A stretch of 64,000 nt of DNA, from positions 2,581,026 to 2,645,025 of the forward strand of contig NZ_CP113797.1 in assembly GCF_026802175.1 (NCBI RefSeq), read 5' to 3'. The translations under genes and the position numbers were made by a program. The notes beneath the pieces were generated by a model. That model was given only the letters and a program-made list of their open reading frames with translations, was not told where the DNA came from and searched no databases. This DNA is from Thermocoleostomius sinensis A174 (GTDB lineage: Bacteria > Cyanobacteriota > Cyanobacteriia > Elainellales > Elainellaceae). This document shows positions 8,285 through 17,407 of this stretch, in pieces; the first letter of the stretch is position 1; each line of letters opens with the position of its first letter.

Positions 8285-9913
8285 ATGGTGACAGAAATCC
8301 AGACTGATTTAGCAACAGAAGTAGAGAAGCGGCGCAACTTTGCCATCATTTCTCATCCAGACGCTGGAAAAACAACCCTCACGGAAAAACTGTTGCTGTA
8401 CGGGGGGGCAATTCACGAAGCAGGGGCCGTCAAAGCCCGTCGAGCACAACGGCATGCTACCTCTGACTGGATGGCAATGGAACAACAGCGGGGCATTTCC
8501 ATTACGTCCACTGTGCTGCAATTTGAGTATGATAATTGCTGGATTAATCTTCTAGACACACCTGGACACCAGGACTTTAGTGAAGACACCTATCGTACTC
8601 TGGCGGCAGCCGATAATGCCGTCATGCTTGAAGATGCCGCTAAAGGCTTAGAGCCGCAAACTCGTAAACTGTTTGAAGTTTGCCGAATGCGATCGATCCC
8701 GATTTTCACGTTTTTCAACAAGCTCGATCGACCAGGACGCGATCCGTTTGAGTTGTTGGATGAAATTGAACAGGAGTTGGGGCTACAAACCTACGCCGTC
8801 AATTGGCCCATCGGGATGGGTGATCGGTTCAAGGGAGTGTTCGATCGGCGACAGCGCCAAATTCATCTATTTGAACGCACAGCCCATGGTAGTCGCGCCG
8901 CCACTGACACGATCGTGGAATTGGGCGATCCCCGGATTGAGGAGTTGTTAGAACAGGATTTGTACTACAAACTCAAAGAAGATCTAGAAGTTCTAGACGC
9001 AGTTGGAGCCGAGTTTGATCTAGAGAAAATTCATCAAGGCCAATTAACGCCTGTGTTCTTTGGTAGCGCCATGACCAACTTTGGCGTTAAATTATTTCTT
9101 GAATCTTTCTTGGATTATGCGCTGAAGCCTAGCCCCCGCCGCAGCACCCTAGGGGAAGTGCAGCCAACCGATCCAGAATTTTCCGGGTTTGTGTTTAAGC
9201 TACAAGCCAACATGGATCCGAAGCACCGCGATCGTATTGCCTTTATTCGCATCTGTTCGGGTAAGTTTGAAAAAGACATGGTGGTGAATCACGCTCGATC
9301 GGGTAAAACCGTTCGTCTGTCACACCCGCAACGGTTGTTTGGACAAGAGCGCGAATCCTTGGTAGAAGCGTATGCTGGGGATGTCATTGGACTTAACAAT
9401 CCGGGAGTGTTTGCGATCGGCGATACTATCTACAGCGGCAAAAAACTGGAATTTGAGGGCATTCCCATGTTCTCGCCAGAGCTATTTGCCTATTTGAAGA
9501 ATCCCAACCCCTCTAAGTTTAAGCAATTTCGCAAAGGTGTCAGCGAACTACGAGAGGAAGGAGCGGTACAAATTATGTATTCGGTTGACGAAGCCAAGCG
9601 CGATCCCATTCTGGCTGCTGTGGGACAGTTGCAGTTTGAGGTGGTGCAGTTTCGACTGCTGAGTGAATATGGCGTCGAAACCCGGGTTGATCCACTGCCG
9701 TTCAGCGTAGCTCGCTGGGTTGGCGGTGGCTGGGAAGCGCTGGAGAGAGTGGGACGGTTGTTTAACACAGTTACCGTGAAAGATAGCTGGGGTCGCCCTG
9801 TTTTGCTGTTCCGCAACGAATGGAACTGTCAACAGGTGGAAGGTGAACATCCCGAACTGAACCTGAAATCATCGGCTCCTGTGGTGTCTGGGCAGGAACC
9901 CGAATCGTTGTAG
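8285..9913 (+). CDS. prfC: Peptide chain release factor 3
   Basis: Translational GTPase that removes RF1/RF2 from the ribosome after termination. The GTPase motifs are visible: [15 protein letters not shown] (P-loop), DTPGHQDF (G3) and NKLDRPGRD (G4), together with the RF3-typical [12 protein letters not shown] and [11 protein letters not shown]. The start at 8285 (MVTEIQTDL) gives 542 residues, in the usual range. An in-frame ATG at 8204 would add 27 residues with no family support. The gene converges with ntcA, leaving only 21 bases between the stop codons. No defects seen. Confidence 0.95.
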   Translation: MVTEIQTDLATEVEKRRNFAIISHPDAGKTTLTEKLLLYGGAIHEAGAVKARRAQRHATSDWMAMEQQRGISITSTVLQFEYDNCWINLLDTPGHQDFSEDTYRTLAAADNAVMLEDAAKGLEPQTRKLFEVCRMRSIPIFTFFNKLDRPGRDPFELLDEIEQELGLQTYAVNWPIGMGDRFKGVFDRRQRQIHLFERTAHGSRAATDTIVELGDPRIEELLEQDLYYKLKEDLEVLDAVGAEFDLEKIHQGQLTPVFFGSAMTNFGVKLFLESFLDYALKPSPRRSTLGEVQPTDPEFSGFVFKLQANMDPKHRDRIAFIRICSGKFEKDMVVNHARSGKTVRLSHPQRLFGQERESLVEAYAGDVIGLNNPGVFAIGDTIYSGKKLEFEGIPMFSPELFAYLKNPNPSKFKQFRKGVSELREEGAVQIMYSVDEAKRDPILAAVGQLQFEVVQFRLLSEYGVETRVDPLPFSVARWVGGGWEALERVGRLFNTVTVKDSWGRPVLLFRNEWNCQQVEGEHPELNLKSSAPVVSGQEPESL

Positions 9914-9934
9914 TTTATCCTAAGTAACTTTATC

Positions 9935-10609
9935 TTAAGTAAACTGTTGGCTTAAGGTCACTGGGTTATGAACGGTAATTCGCTTTTTGTGAATTGAGAT
10001 CATCTTGTCTTGCTTCAAGTCGCCCAACAGCCGCGTCACCGTTACGCGAGTAGAGCCGATCGCCTCAGCAATGGCTTGATGGGATAATTTCAGGTCGATC
10101 GTGATTCCATCCGGGCTAGGAATCCCAAAATCGCGGCAGAGAATTAGCAAGAAGCTGACTAAGCGCGATCCCATATCGCGGTGTGCCAGGGTTTCAATCA
10201 TCATCTCGGTTTGCAAAATTCGAGAAGAAAGCCCTTGTAGCATAATCATGGATAAATCTGGATTTTCCTTCAGCGCCTTTTCAACTTGCTCAATTGGCAC
10301 AGATAGTAACTCCACGGGCGTAAAGGCAACAGCATGATAAAAGCGATCGGCCTTTTGCCCAGTGATGAGCGACAACACACCAAACACGCTGTTCTCGCGC
10401 AACAACGCTACCGTAATTTCTTCGCCCGCTTCATACACCCGCGACAGTTTAACAGCCCCTCGCAGCAAAAAGTAGACGCGCTCAGCCGGATCACCAGGAA
10501 AGAAAATCGTTTTGCCGCGTTCGTAGGTTTCCACAACTGGTGGAAAGGCACTACCACTAAGTTGACGGAATACATTTGCCAGCGACGGCTTATCTTGTGC
10601 CACTACCAT
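9935..10609 (-). CDS. ntcA: Global nitrogen regulator NtcA
   Basis: CRP-family transcription factor controlling nitrogen assimilation, activated by 2-oxoglutarate and helped by PipX. The 224-residue protein shows the cyclic-nucleotide-fold effector domain ([21 protein letters not shown]) and a C-terminal helix-turn-helix with [20 protein letters not shown], the hallmark recognition helix of NtcA. It starts at an ATG ([17 protein letters not shown]) as in other cyanobacteria. A perfect GTA-N8-TAC box lies 212 bases upstream, consistent with the autoregulation reported for ntcA in several species. It is monocistronic and convergent with prfC. Confidence 0.97.
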   Translation of the reverse strand: MVVAQDKPSLANVFRQLSGSAFPPVVETYERGKTIFFPGDPAERVYFLLRGAVKLSRVYEAGEEITVALLRENSVFGVLSLITGQKADRFYHAVAFTPVELLSVPIEQVEKALKENPDLSMIMLQGLSSRILQTEMMIETLAHRDMGSRLVSFLLILCRDFGIPSPDGITIDLKLSHQAIAEAIGSTRVTVTRLLGDLKQDKMISIHKKRITVHNPVTLSQQFT

Positions 10610-10820
10610 GCCCTTCTTCCTAGCCAGTGCCTAAAAAACCTTGCTCAAAAACCCTGAATGGTTATTCTAGTCAGTTTATCGGCAAAATCACCGCTCATGC
10701 TTCATGACAATGCTTAATACTTTGCCGAACGCATATTGTTGAACATCATATTAACGCGATCTAGCCCTGTGATAAAACTCTGACTTTAAAACACTAAACT
10801 TAACTTTGCCAGAGTTTTTT

Positions 10821-10834
10821 GTAGCATCAGCTAC
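10821..10834 (-). promoter_or_regulatory. NtcA-binding box (GTA-N8-TAC)
   Basis: GTAGCATCAGCTAC matches the NtcA consensus exactly and its ends are palindromic. Read towards ntcA, TTTAGT follows after 22 bases, the expected place of a -10 element in NtcA-activated promoters (usual form TAN3T, so the fit is partial). The box would give ntcA a leader of about 180 bases. It lies 178 bases before the flavoprotein gene at 11013 on the other strand, where no matching -10 is seen at that spacing. Confidence 0.75.
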
Positions 10835-11012
10835 ATAAACCCGATTGATTGCCAATTGAAGCCCGAAAAAATGGAATTTGTCCAGTAAATTCTTGGTTTT
10901 CTCCTATTACGATTCATTGCATTTTGAGCTAAATCTTGGCCATTTAGGTATTGATTGAAGCGATCGATAATAGAAGTGGATATGCAAAGCGGTGGATAAA
11001 GATCTTTAACAC

Positions 11013-12026
11013 ATGAAGCTTTCTAGAAAAAACTTAAACGAGCGGCTAAACCATCTCTATGACGTGATCATCGTTGGCGGCGGTGCAGGTGGGCTATCAG
11101 CCGCTATCTACCTTCAACGCTACAATCTCTCTTGCCTAGTGGTCGAGAAAGGCAGAGGGCGATCGTTCTGGATGCAAGAATTGCGCAATTATTTAGGTTT
11201 GCCAGCCGACACACCAGGGCGAGAACTATTGCAACGGGGGCAAGAGCATGCGCTTTCTCTAGGAGCCGATTATTTGCGCGGCTATGTTGAAGCCGTCACT
11301 GAAGAAACCACTGAAGCCGGAAAGAGTTTTGCTGTCAGGGTCAAAATTGGCAAAACCGACAGCATCTACCCTGTGTTTCGATCGAAATATGTGATTGCTG
11401 CCAGCGGACTGATTGACTATCTGCCCCGTTTAGACAACATGCAGAACGTCTACGACTACGCTGGGTATAACCTGCACGTTTGCATGATTTGCGATGGCTA
11501 TGACATGAATGACAAGCTGTGTGGGCTATTTGTCGGCTCAGAAGCATCGATTAACACAGCCTTTGTTCTCAATTGGTTTACGCCCTACATCACCGTGTTT
11601 ACCAATGGCCAGGTCGAGGTGGGAAGCGAGATGCGGCAAAAGCTACAGGACCATGGGTTTCCACTCGTTGAAACCCCCATTCAGCAATTTCTAGGTGAAA
11701 ACCACCAGATGACTGGCGTGGAGCTAGTCGATGGTTCCACCGTAAAATTAGAAACTGGTTTAGTTGCGATGGGGTCGCGCTATCATAGCGAGTATTTAAA
11801 AGGACTCGACCTGGAGTGGAAGGGTGGCAATTTAGTGACAGACTCAATGTGCCGCACCTCACATCCTCGCATCTTCGCTGTCGGAGATTTGAAAGAGGGG
11901 CTGAATCAAGTGTCTGTGGCTGTAGCGGATGGCACGCTGGCAGCTACTGCCATTTGGCGAGACATTCGCCGATCGTCTCCTCCACGCCGGTGGGAACAAA
12001 ATCTTTCGATTGGAGCAGTATCGTGA
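11013..12026 (+). CDS. Thioredoxin-reductase-like FAD disulfide oxidoreductase with altered NAD(P)H domain
   Basis: A 337-residue flavoprotein. The FAD domain is intact (DVIIVGGGAGGLSAAIYL near residue 17, and RIFAVGDL near the C-terminus), and a redox-active CxxC reads C-M-I-C-D-G-Y, aligned with the CATCDG of thioredoxin reductases. The second nucleotide-binding motif is degenerate: where NADPH-dependent enzymes have GGGDSA and later HRR, this has VGSEASI and no Arg pair. That resembles TrxR relatives that do not use NAD(P)H, such as ferredoxin-linked or DDOR-type enzymes known from clostridia and some cyanobacteria. The true electron donor is unknown. The downstream coiled-coil gene overlaps its stop by four bases (GTGA), so the two are probably translationally coupled. 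Confidence 0.75.
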   Translation: MKLSRKNLNERLNHLYDVIIVGGGAGGLSAAIYLQRYNLSCLVVEKGRGRSFWMQELRNYLGLPADTPGRELLQRGQEHALSLGADYLRGYVEAVTEETTEAGKSFAVRVKIGKTDSIYPVFRSKYVIAASGLIDYLPRLDNMQNVYDYAGYNLHVCMICDGYDMNDKLCGLFVGSEASINTAFVLNWFTPYITVFTNGQVEVGSEMRQKLQDHGFPLVETPIQQFLGENHQMTGVELVDGSTVKLETGLVAMGSRYHSEYLKGLDLEWKGGNLVTDSMCRTSHPRIFAVGDLKEGLNQVSVAVADGTLAATAIWRDIRRSSPPRRWEQNLSIGAVS

Positions 12027-12622
12027 CTCAGATGCCAACCCAGATGCCAACTCAGATGCCAACCCAAGCACCCATTCAAACACCACCCATGACGCTGATG
12101 GAACTGCAAGCCGAAGTCACTCACCTTCGAGAAGAGCTAAGCCTGCGAGATCAATTGGTGCAGCAGTTGTCCCAGGAGCTATTTCGGCTAGTTAAGAGCA
12201 ACAGCAAGCTTGTGCCCACGCCTGAGCGTTCGGAACGTCAGCAGGCGGAAAACCAAGCCCTGCGTGAGCAACTGCGTGGAGTGGAAAGCCAAGTAGCGTT
12301 TTATCAAGAGCAGCTATCCACTAAAGATGGTGAGATTTACCAATTGCGGCAATCGGTACACGAATTGACCGATCGATCGCGCATGTTAGAGCAAGTTGTT
12401 GAAGAACTGCCGCGGGTATACAAGGAAAAATTTGATCAGCGATTGGCTCCTCTCAAGGAAAAAATTGCCCAAATTCAGCGCGAAAACCGTCAGCTTCATG
12501 CCGAATTGCAGAGCGTTAGTTATCGGTTGGCGGTGCGCAATCGCCGGGTGTCACAGCTTGATCTGCCCTCGTTTCCACGCATTGGCGGTGGTCCCATTTC
12601 AATTCCCTCATTTGGAGGCTAG
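12023..12622 (+). CDS. Conserved cyanobacterial coiled-coil protein (Npun_F5560-like)
   Basis: About 200 residues, starting at a GTG that overlaps the TGA of the upstream flavoprotein gene (GTGA) and preceded by GGAG at 12012-12015. The first residues are a microrepeat of Gln-Met-Pro-Thr coded by three 12-base units. From about residue 25 the protein is a continuous coiled coil (LRDQLVQQLSQELFRLV, LREQLRGVESQVAFYQEQL), ending in a Gly/Pro/Ile tail. I believe it belongs to the uncharacterised cyanobacterial family labelled Npun_F5560, from memory of the QELFRLVK and HAELQSVSYRLAVR patterns. The role is unknown. An intrinsic terminator follows at 12644. Confidence 0.75.
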   Translation: MTQMPTQMPTQMPTQAPIQTPPMTLMELQAEVTHLREELSLRDQLVQQLSQELFRLVKSNSKLVPTPERSERQQAENQALREQLRGVESQVAFYQEQLSTKDGEIYQLRQSVHELTDRSRMLEQVVEELPRVYKEKFDQRLAPLKEKIAQIQRENRQLHAELQSVSYRLAVRNRRVSQLDLPSFPRIGGGPISIPSFGG

Positions 12623-12643
12623 TAGCTCAAACATGAGAACGGT

Positions 12644-12673
12644 AGGGGTAGCTTTGAGGCTGCCCCTGTTTTT
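12644..12673 (+). terminator. Intrinsic terminator after the flavoprotein/coiled-coil pair
   Basis: A nine-base-pair stem (AGGGGTAGC with GCTGCCCCT, one G-U pair) with a six-base loop is followed by TGTTTTT. It lies 22 bases after the coiled-coil gene and closes the two-gene unit. Confidence 0.75.
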
Positions 12674-12784
12674 CGTTAGGATTTAATACTCCTAAAAAGC
12701 TCTCAGCAAGCGCGATTGACAGTATTGCCAAATGTGAGTCAAGATGATGAGAGGAGTCGTAAAACTTTGTAAAGGCTGTATTCC

Positions 12785-13420
12785 ATGTCCCTTGAACTGG
12801 TGTCGATCGAAACAATTCAGGAGATTGCTCACGAATACGGCTATTGGACGGTTTTCCTGGGAATCATGCTGGAGAACGCGGGAGTTCCCATTCCAGGTGA
12901 AACCATTACCCTTGTTGGTGGTTTTCTAGCAGGCAGCGGAGAACTGAGCTACTGGGTTGTCCTGCTGAGTGCGATCGGTGGTGCAGTGCTGGGTGACAAT
13001 TTTGGCTATTGGATTGGGTATTACGGCGGTTGGACGGTTTTAACACGCTTAGGGCGACTGTTTCGCATTCAGGAAGAACAACTGATCACCGTGCGCGATC
13101 GGTTTGCGGAGAATGCGGCCAAGGCAGTGTTTCTAGGGCGGTTTGTGGCACTGCTGCGAATTTTTGCGGGGCCGTTAGCTGGTACTGCCAAAATGCCCTA
13201 CCTCTACTTCTTAGCTTGCAACACCGCAGGTGCAACCGTGTGGGCTACGGCGATGGTCAGCTTGGCCTATTTCGTCGGGCGTTTGGTTCCCCTAGAGCAG
13301 TTAATTGCCTGGGTTGCTCAGTTTGCGATCGTAGCCTTAGTTTTGGTAATTGGATGGGTCGTGCTTTCAGTCTGGTTAGAGCAGCGACGCACCAAGCGCC
13401 TAGAAAGCAAGGCTCAATAG
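12785..13420 (+). CDS. DedA family membrane protein
   Basis: A 211-residue polytopic inner-membrane protein of the DedA (SNARE-associated/VTT) family. Members in other bacteria act in lipid-carrier recycling such as undecaprenyl-phosphate flipping and in envelope stress. The family motif E-N-A-G-V-P-I-P-G-E appears near residue 30 and the second motif G-R-F-V-A-L-L-R near residue 120, as in DedA proteins. About five membrane segments are visible. The ATG start is near the usual N-terminus. The precise substrate cannot be told, and no neighbour suggests one. Confidence 0.9.
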   Translation: MSLELVSIETIQEIAHEYGYWTVFLGIMLENAGVPIPGETITLVGGFLAGSGELSYWVVLLSAIGGAVLGDNFGYWIGYYGGWTVLTRLGRLFRIQEEQLITVRDRFAENAAKAVFLGRFVALLRIFAGPLAGTAKMPYLYFLACNTAGATVWATAMVSLAYFVGRLVPLEQLIAWVAQFAIVALVLVIGWVVLSVWLEQRRTKRLESKAQ

Positions 13421-13531
13421 CTCATATCCCTTTTCTACTGCTCTACCCATGAAATTTGTAGGTGAGTGTGGTTCAGCTTACTCTGAATCATCTGCGCCAA
13501 ACCCAGTCATTGCACCAATGCCAGATAAATT

Positions 13532-13554
13532 TTAATGATATTTAATCTCATTAA
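13532..13554. promoter_or_regulatory. AT-rich inverted repeat upstream of AraC-type regulator (candidate Fur operator)
   Basis: Perfect 7-bp arms TTAATGA and TCATTAA separated by nine AT-rich bases, 74-96 bases upstream of the regulator start at 13628. Composition and context (iron island) make Fur a reasonable candidate, but it is not a textbook Fur box and the regulator itself could bind here. Confidence 0.45.
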
Positions 13555-13627
13555 GTCGTATAGGATAAATAACGTTACTGCGATGGCACCTCCATGAATA
13601 CCCTCACTGCATTCGACATATGAAATC

Positions 13628-14659
13628 ATGCAAGGCATCAACGTTTTAGCTGAACAGGAGTTTTCTGAACTACGAAAACACAATTTAAGTCAAGGTACGG
13701 TACTAGAACACTGGAATGGATTCGATCGCATTGAAAACCGCGAAAATCCAGTTTCCAAGGAGCATTGTTGGACGATTTCTTTCCGCCCGGAACTCTGCCT
13801 GGAGATGATTGATGAATACTATTATGTCGATGTGAATCAACATAGCGATCACTCCGATTACCGGGTTCTGGTGTCTAAGTTTTATTTAGATGGCTGTCAT
13901 CGAGTATTAACGCCCGATGTTCCTGGCATTCCTGAAGAGTATCTGGAACAGGCAGGGTATAACTATCTATTTTTTCTCCCTGATATTCAAGAAACAGAAC
14001 AGTTTTTTGCCCATCAACGCCTGCATCTGATTCGGCTAGAAGTTGATCCGAGTTTATTCATCACCTTTGACGCAGACAACAGCCCTTTGCCCTTACCGCT
14101 TCAGCGTTTACTGGAAGGGAAGGAAGACGATCGGTTTCACCAGGCAATCGGGCGGATTACACCTGCCATGCAAACTGCATTGCAACACATTTTAGCTTGT
14201 CCCTATCAGGGAGCGATGAAACGGCTTTATCTGGAAAGCAAAGTTCTAGAACTGCTGGCGTTACAGATTTATCAGTGGGCGGAAGATCAAACTCGTTCAA
14301 CGAAGGGAATGGCTCGTCCACTGCGTCCAGATGACATTGAACGATTACACCATGCAAGAGAAGTCTTGATGCAAAATCTGGCGCATCCTCCCTCGCTAAT
14401 AGATTTAGCGCGACAGGTAGGGCTAAACGATTACAAGCTCAAACAAGGGTTTCGTCAGGTCTTTGGAACGACCGTATTCGGCTATTTGCAGATGCACCGC
14501 ATGAACCAGGCAAAGCAACTCCTGGCAGATTCCACTCTGAGCGTGGCGGGGGTAGCACAGAAGGTGGGCTACACCAGCCAGAGCCGCTTTTGTGATGCCT
14601 TTAAGCGTCAGTTCAACATCAGCCCCAAAGCCTATCGGATGAGTTTGAAGCGGGCGTGA
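13628..14659 (+). CDS. AraC-family regulator, PchR-like (siderophore uptake control)
   Basis: A 343-residue protein with a C-terminal AraC DNA-binding domain from about residue 240. The first HTH is seen at PSLIDLARQVGLNDYKLKQGFRQVFG and the second at SVAGVAQKVGYTSQSRFCDAFKRQF, ending GISPKAYR-like (NISPKAYRMSL). The N-terminal 200 residues are the variable sensing domain seen in PchR-type regulators, which sense ferri-siderophores and activate the cognate receptor gene. It lies directly upstream of a TonB-dependent receptor on the same strand, with a pair of direct repeats and a Fur-like box in the 143-base gap. This makes it the likely local activator. Confidence 0.85.
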   Translation: MQGINVLAEQEFSELRKHNLSQGTVLEHWNGFDRIENRENPVSKEHCWTISFRPELCLEMIDEYYYVDVNQHSDHSDYRVLVSKFYLDGCHRVLTPDVPGIPEEYLEQAGYNYLFFLPDIQETEQFFAHQRLHLIRLEVDPSLFITFDADNSPLPLPLQRLLEGKEDDRFHQAIGRITPAMQTALQHILACPYQGAMKRLYLESKVLELLALQIYQWAEDQTRSTKGMARPLRPDDIERLHHAREVLMQNLAHPPSLIDLARQVGLNDYKLKQGFRQVFGTTVFGYLQMHRMNQAKQLLADSTLSVAGVAQKVGYTSQSRFCDAFKRQFNISPKAYRMSLKRA

Positions 14660-14663
14660 TCCC

Positions 14664-14700
14664 TTTCAGGCAAATAAAAATCCGTTTCGGGCAAAATCCG
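14664..14700 (+). promoter_or_regulatory. Direct repeats 21 bp apart, candidate AraC/PchR-type operator
   Basis: TTTCAGGCAAA at 14664 and TTTCGGGCAAA at 14685 are direct repeats whose starts are exactly 21 bases apart, two helical turns. Each is followed by an A-rich run and ATCCG. AraC-family dimers typically bind such same-face direct repeats. The site sits between the PchR-like regulator and the receptor gene, just upstream of the Fur-like box. The assignment is inference from geometry and context. Confidence 0.5.
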
Positions 14701-14726
14701 ATCGCCCTGATCCCCTATTCTCATCA

Positions 14727-14745
14727 AATGAGAGTAATTCTTATT
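14727..14745 (+). promoter_or_regulatory. Candidate Fur box upstream of the TonB-dependent receptor
   Basis: AATGAGAGTAATTCTTATT is a 19-bp imperfect palindrome (seven of nine positions complementary between halves) with the A/T-rich ATGA/TCAT character of Fur boxes. It lies 58 bases before the receptor ATG, where Fur binding would block transcription under iron sufficiency. Confidence 0.6.
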
Positions 14746-14802
14746 TATGAGCCGCCTGCTTTTGCAGGATGAGGTGGCTTGAAAGGGGACGTGTGAGGAA
14801 GT

Positions 14803-17382
14803 ATGGGAAAGACAACAAAACTGCTAATGGGCTTGTGGATTGCGGGATTAGTTGTGCCGATCGCTGTTCCGGTTTGGGCAGGGGAAACCAGTTCAGGCGA
14901 TGGCAGTTCAACCCGTTCTACTGCATCTGAGTTGCAACAAACTGTTGCACCAGAGAAACTACCGAGTGGGGCAATCCCCCGGCTCCAGGAACGAGAACCG
15001 GATGCCTCTACGGTTGAGGAATGGCTGGCTCAGTCCACCGTTCAGATTACGGGCATTCAACTGAATCCGATCGGGGATAGTTTAGAAATCGTGCTGGAAA
15101 CCACTGGGGAGTTGGCTGCGGTGACAACTTCGATCGTCGGGAATGCGCTGATTGCGGATATTCCCAATGTGGTGCTGGCTCTTCCTGAGGGAGATTCCTT
15201 TCAGGCTGCAAATCCCACAGAGGCGATCGCTTTAATAACAGTGAGTCCTCGTGGAGATGGGGTTCGGGTTGCCATTACCGGAACAGAGGCTCCCCCATTG
15301 GCTCAGGTGAATGCAAGTTCGCAAACAATTGTATTGAGTATCACACCAGGAACGACAACCGCCAGCACCGCAGAGGAAGCCATTCAGATTATTGCCACCG
15401 GAGAGCAGGATGAGGGCTACAATCCCTCAACGGCAAGCACCGGAACCCGCATTGAGGCTCCCCTACGGGATGTTCCCCTGACGCTTCAGGTAATTCCGCG
15501 TCAAGTGATTGAAGATCGGCAAATTGTCCGGTTAACTGAACTGGCGGATAATGTTCCTGGTGTGGAACCCTATTCGGGGTATGGTGGTTTGCCATCGAAT
15601 GACTATTACATTCGGGGGTTTAATACGGGAGAAAGTTTTCGCAATGGCTTTCGGGACTTCACGTTCATCAGCCCCCGTGATCCTGCCAATGTGGAGCGCG
15701 TGGAGTTCCTCAGAGGGCCGGCTTCTGTGTTGTATGGGGGAGGGTTTAACCTGAGTGGAGCCGTGAATACGGTTACAGAACGCCCCCTGGCGGAACCGCG
15801 CTATGAAGTTGATGGCACGATCGGCAATTATGGATTTTACCGCTCTACGGTTGATCTGACCGGGCCTCTCACCCAAGATGACTTCCTATTGTATCGGCTC
15901 AATTTCGCCTATACCAATGCCGATAGTTTCCGCGACTTCAACGAAAGTCAGAGTGTCTTTGTGGCTCCGGTGCTGACCTGGAATATTGGGCCACGCACCA
16001 CCCTCATTACAGAATTTGAATATCAAAACTATGATTATGTATTCGATCGCGGCTTTCCTCCCGGAGAGGTGTTTTTAAGCTTGCCGCGCGATCGGTTTTT
16101 GTTTGAACCTGACCTGAACCGGGCGCAGTTTGATTCATACTACTTTGGCTATAACTTTGAGCATGAATTCAACGATCAGTGGAGAATTCGACAGGGATTT
16201 GGGGGATTAGTGGTTCAAGGAAACACAGAAGCGGCTGTCCTTACCAATTTTTCTCCACCCTTTGTGGATGCGGATGGGCGAACATTACAGCGAGAGGCTC
16301 AGAGAACAGACGAGTTACAGGAAAATTTTTCTGTCCAAACAGAAGTCATTGGTGAATTTAATACAGGTTCTATCAACCACAATTTATTGTTTGGGGTTGA
16401 ATATGCTCGCTATAAGTTTGCTTACGATTTCTTCAGTGCCTCGTTAGGGTCGATCGATATTGTTGATTCAGAATATGGGGATGAACCCGGAGAATATTCC
16501 CCCAGTTTTTTTGAGGAATATGGCACCCGCAATGTCGGAATTTACTTGCAGGATTTAGTTTATCTAACCCCCAATTTGATTGTGCTGGCGGGCGGACGAC
16601 TGGATTTCAATAACACCTTTTACCGAGACACCCTCAACAACTCCACCTTTAGTGAAGGCTCAGAAACCGCATTCTCACCTCGCTTGGGACTGGTCTATCA
16701 ACCCGGTGAAGATACATCGCTTTATTTTAATTGGGCGAATGCTTTTACTCCCACAATTTTTGGCGGTAGAACTCGCACTGGAGAAGCCTTTGAACCCGAA
16801 CGCGGAGAACAATTTGAAATTGGAGTCAGACAGGAGTTTTTCGGCGATCGCCTGGCCGCTAACCTCGCCCTTTACCATCTCGCCCGTCGCAATGTTGCCA
16901 CTCCTGACCCGCAAGATCCGAATTTTAGTATTCAAACCGGAGCGCAAACCAGTCGAGGCATTGAACTAGACGTGACGGGTGAAATCCTGCCAGGTTGGAA
17001 TGTGATTGCCACCTACGCTTATACGGATGCTTTTGTCAGCGAAGATAACGATATCCCAGAAGGCGATCGTTTGGCGGGAATTCCTAGAAACACGGCTAGT
17101 TTATGGACAACTTACGAAATTCAAGGGGGTGATTTGCAAGGGTTAGGGTTTGGGTTGGGTTTAGTATATGTCGATGAACGCGAAGCCCAATTACCGAATA
17201 CAGATGTGCAACTAAATTCCTATTTCCGTACTGATGCCCGCCTATTCTACCGACGCAATAATTGGCAAGCTGCGGTGAATATCAAAAACCTTTTTGATGT
17301 TGAGTATTACAACACCCAAGGATTTTTTATTACTCCGCAAGCTCCTTTTACGGTATTAGCAAACATCTCTGTACAGTTTTGA
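14803..17382 (+). CDS. TonB-dependent siderophore receptor with N-terminal AMIN domain
   Basis: An 859-residue outer-membrane receptor. After a signal peptide (LLMGLWIAGLVVPIAVPVWA) comes an AMIN domain at about residues 75-190 (VQITGIQLNPIGDSLEIVLE), which in cyanobacteria is often fused to such receptors and may bind cell wall. Then follow the plug domain (VIPRQVIEDRQIVRLTELA, YYIRGFNTG, VERVEFLRGPASVLYGG) and a 22-strand barrel ending in the typical aromatic-terminated strand ISVQF. It imports ferric siderophores using TonB energy. It lies between the PchR-like regulator and a siderophore-binding lipoprotein, with candidate Fur and AraC-type sites upstream. The gene is full length. Confidence 0.93.
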   Translation: MGKTTKLLMGLWIAGLVVPIAVPVWAGETSSGDGSSTRSTASELQQTVAPEKLPSGAIPRLQEREPDASTVEEWLAQSTVQITGIQLNPIGDSLEIVLETTGELAAVTTSIVGNALIADIPNVVLALPEGDSFQAANPTEAIALITVSPRGDGVRVAITGTEAPPLAQVNASSQTIVLSITPGTTTASTAEEAIQIIATGEQDEGYNPSTASTGTRIEAPLRDVPLTLQVIPRQVIEDRQIVRLTELADNVPGVEPYSGYGGLPSNDYYIRGFNTGESFRNGFRDFTFISPRDPANVERVEFLRGPASVLYGGGFNLSGAVNTVTERPLAEPRYEVDGTIGNYGFYRSTVDLTGPLTQDDFLLYRLNFAYTNADSFRDFNESQSVFVAPVLTWNIGPRTTLITEFEYQNYDYVFDRGFPPGEVFLSLPRDRFLFEPDLNRAQFDSYYFGYNFEHEFNDQWRIRQGFGGLVVQGNTEAAVLTNFSPPFVDADGRTLQREAQRTDELQENFSVQTEVIGEFNTGSINHNLLFGVEYARYKFAYDFFSASLGSIDIVDSEYGDEPGEYSPSFFEEYGTRNVGIYLQDLVYLTPNLIVLAGGRLDFNNTFYRDTLNNSTFSEGSETAFSPRLGLVYQPGEDTSLYFNWANAFTPTIFGGRTRTGEAFEPERGEQFEIGVRQEFFGDRLAANLALYHLARRNVATPDPQDPNFSIQTGAQTSRGIELDVTGEILPGWNVIATYAYTDAFVSEDNDIPEGDRLAGIPRNTASLWTTYEIQGGDLQGLGFGLGLVYVDEREAQLPNTDVQLNSYFRTDARLFYRRNNWQAAVNIKNLFDVEYYNTQGFFITPQAPFTVLANISVQF

Positions 17383-17407
17383 TTTGATTCAGCACTATAC
17401 CATCCCA

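Noticed and set aside
11816-12022. Longer start for the coiled-coil gene at 11816
   Set aside because: It would lie wholly inside the flavoprotein gene in another frame; the GTG at 12023 with GGAG and GTGA coupling is better.
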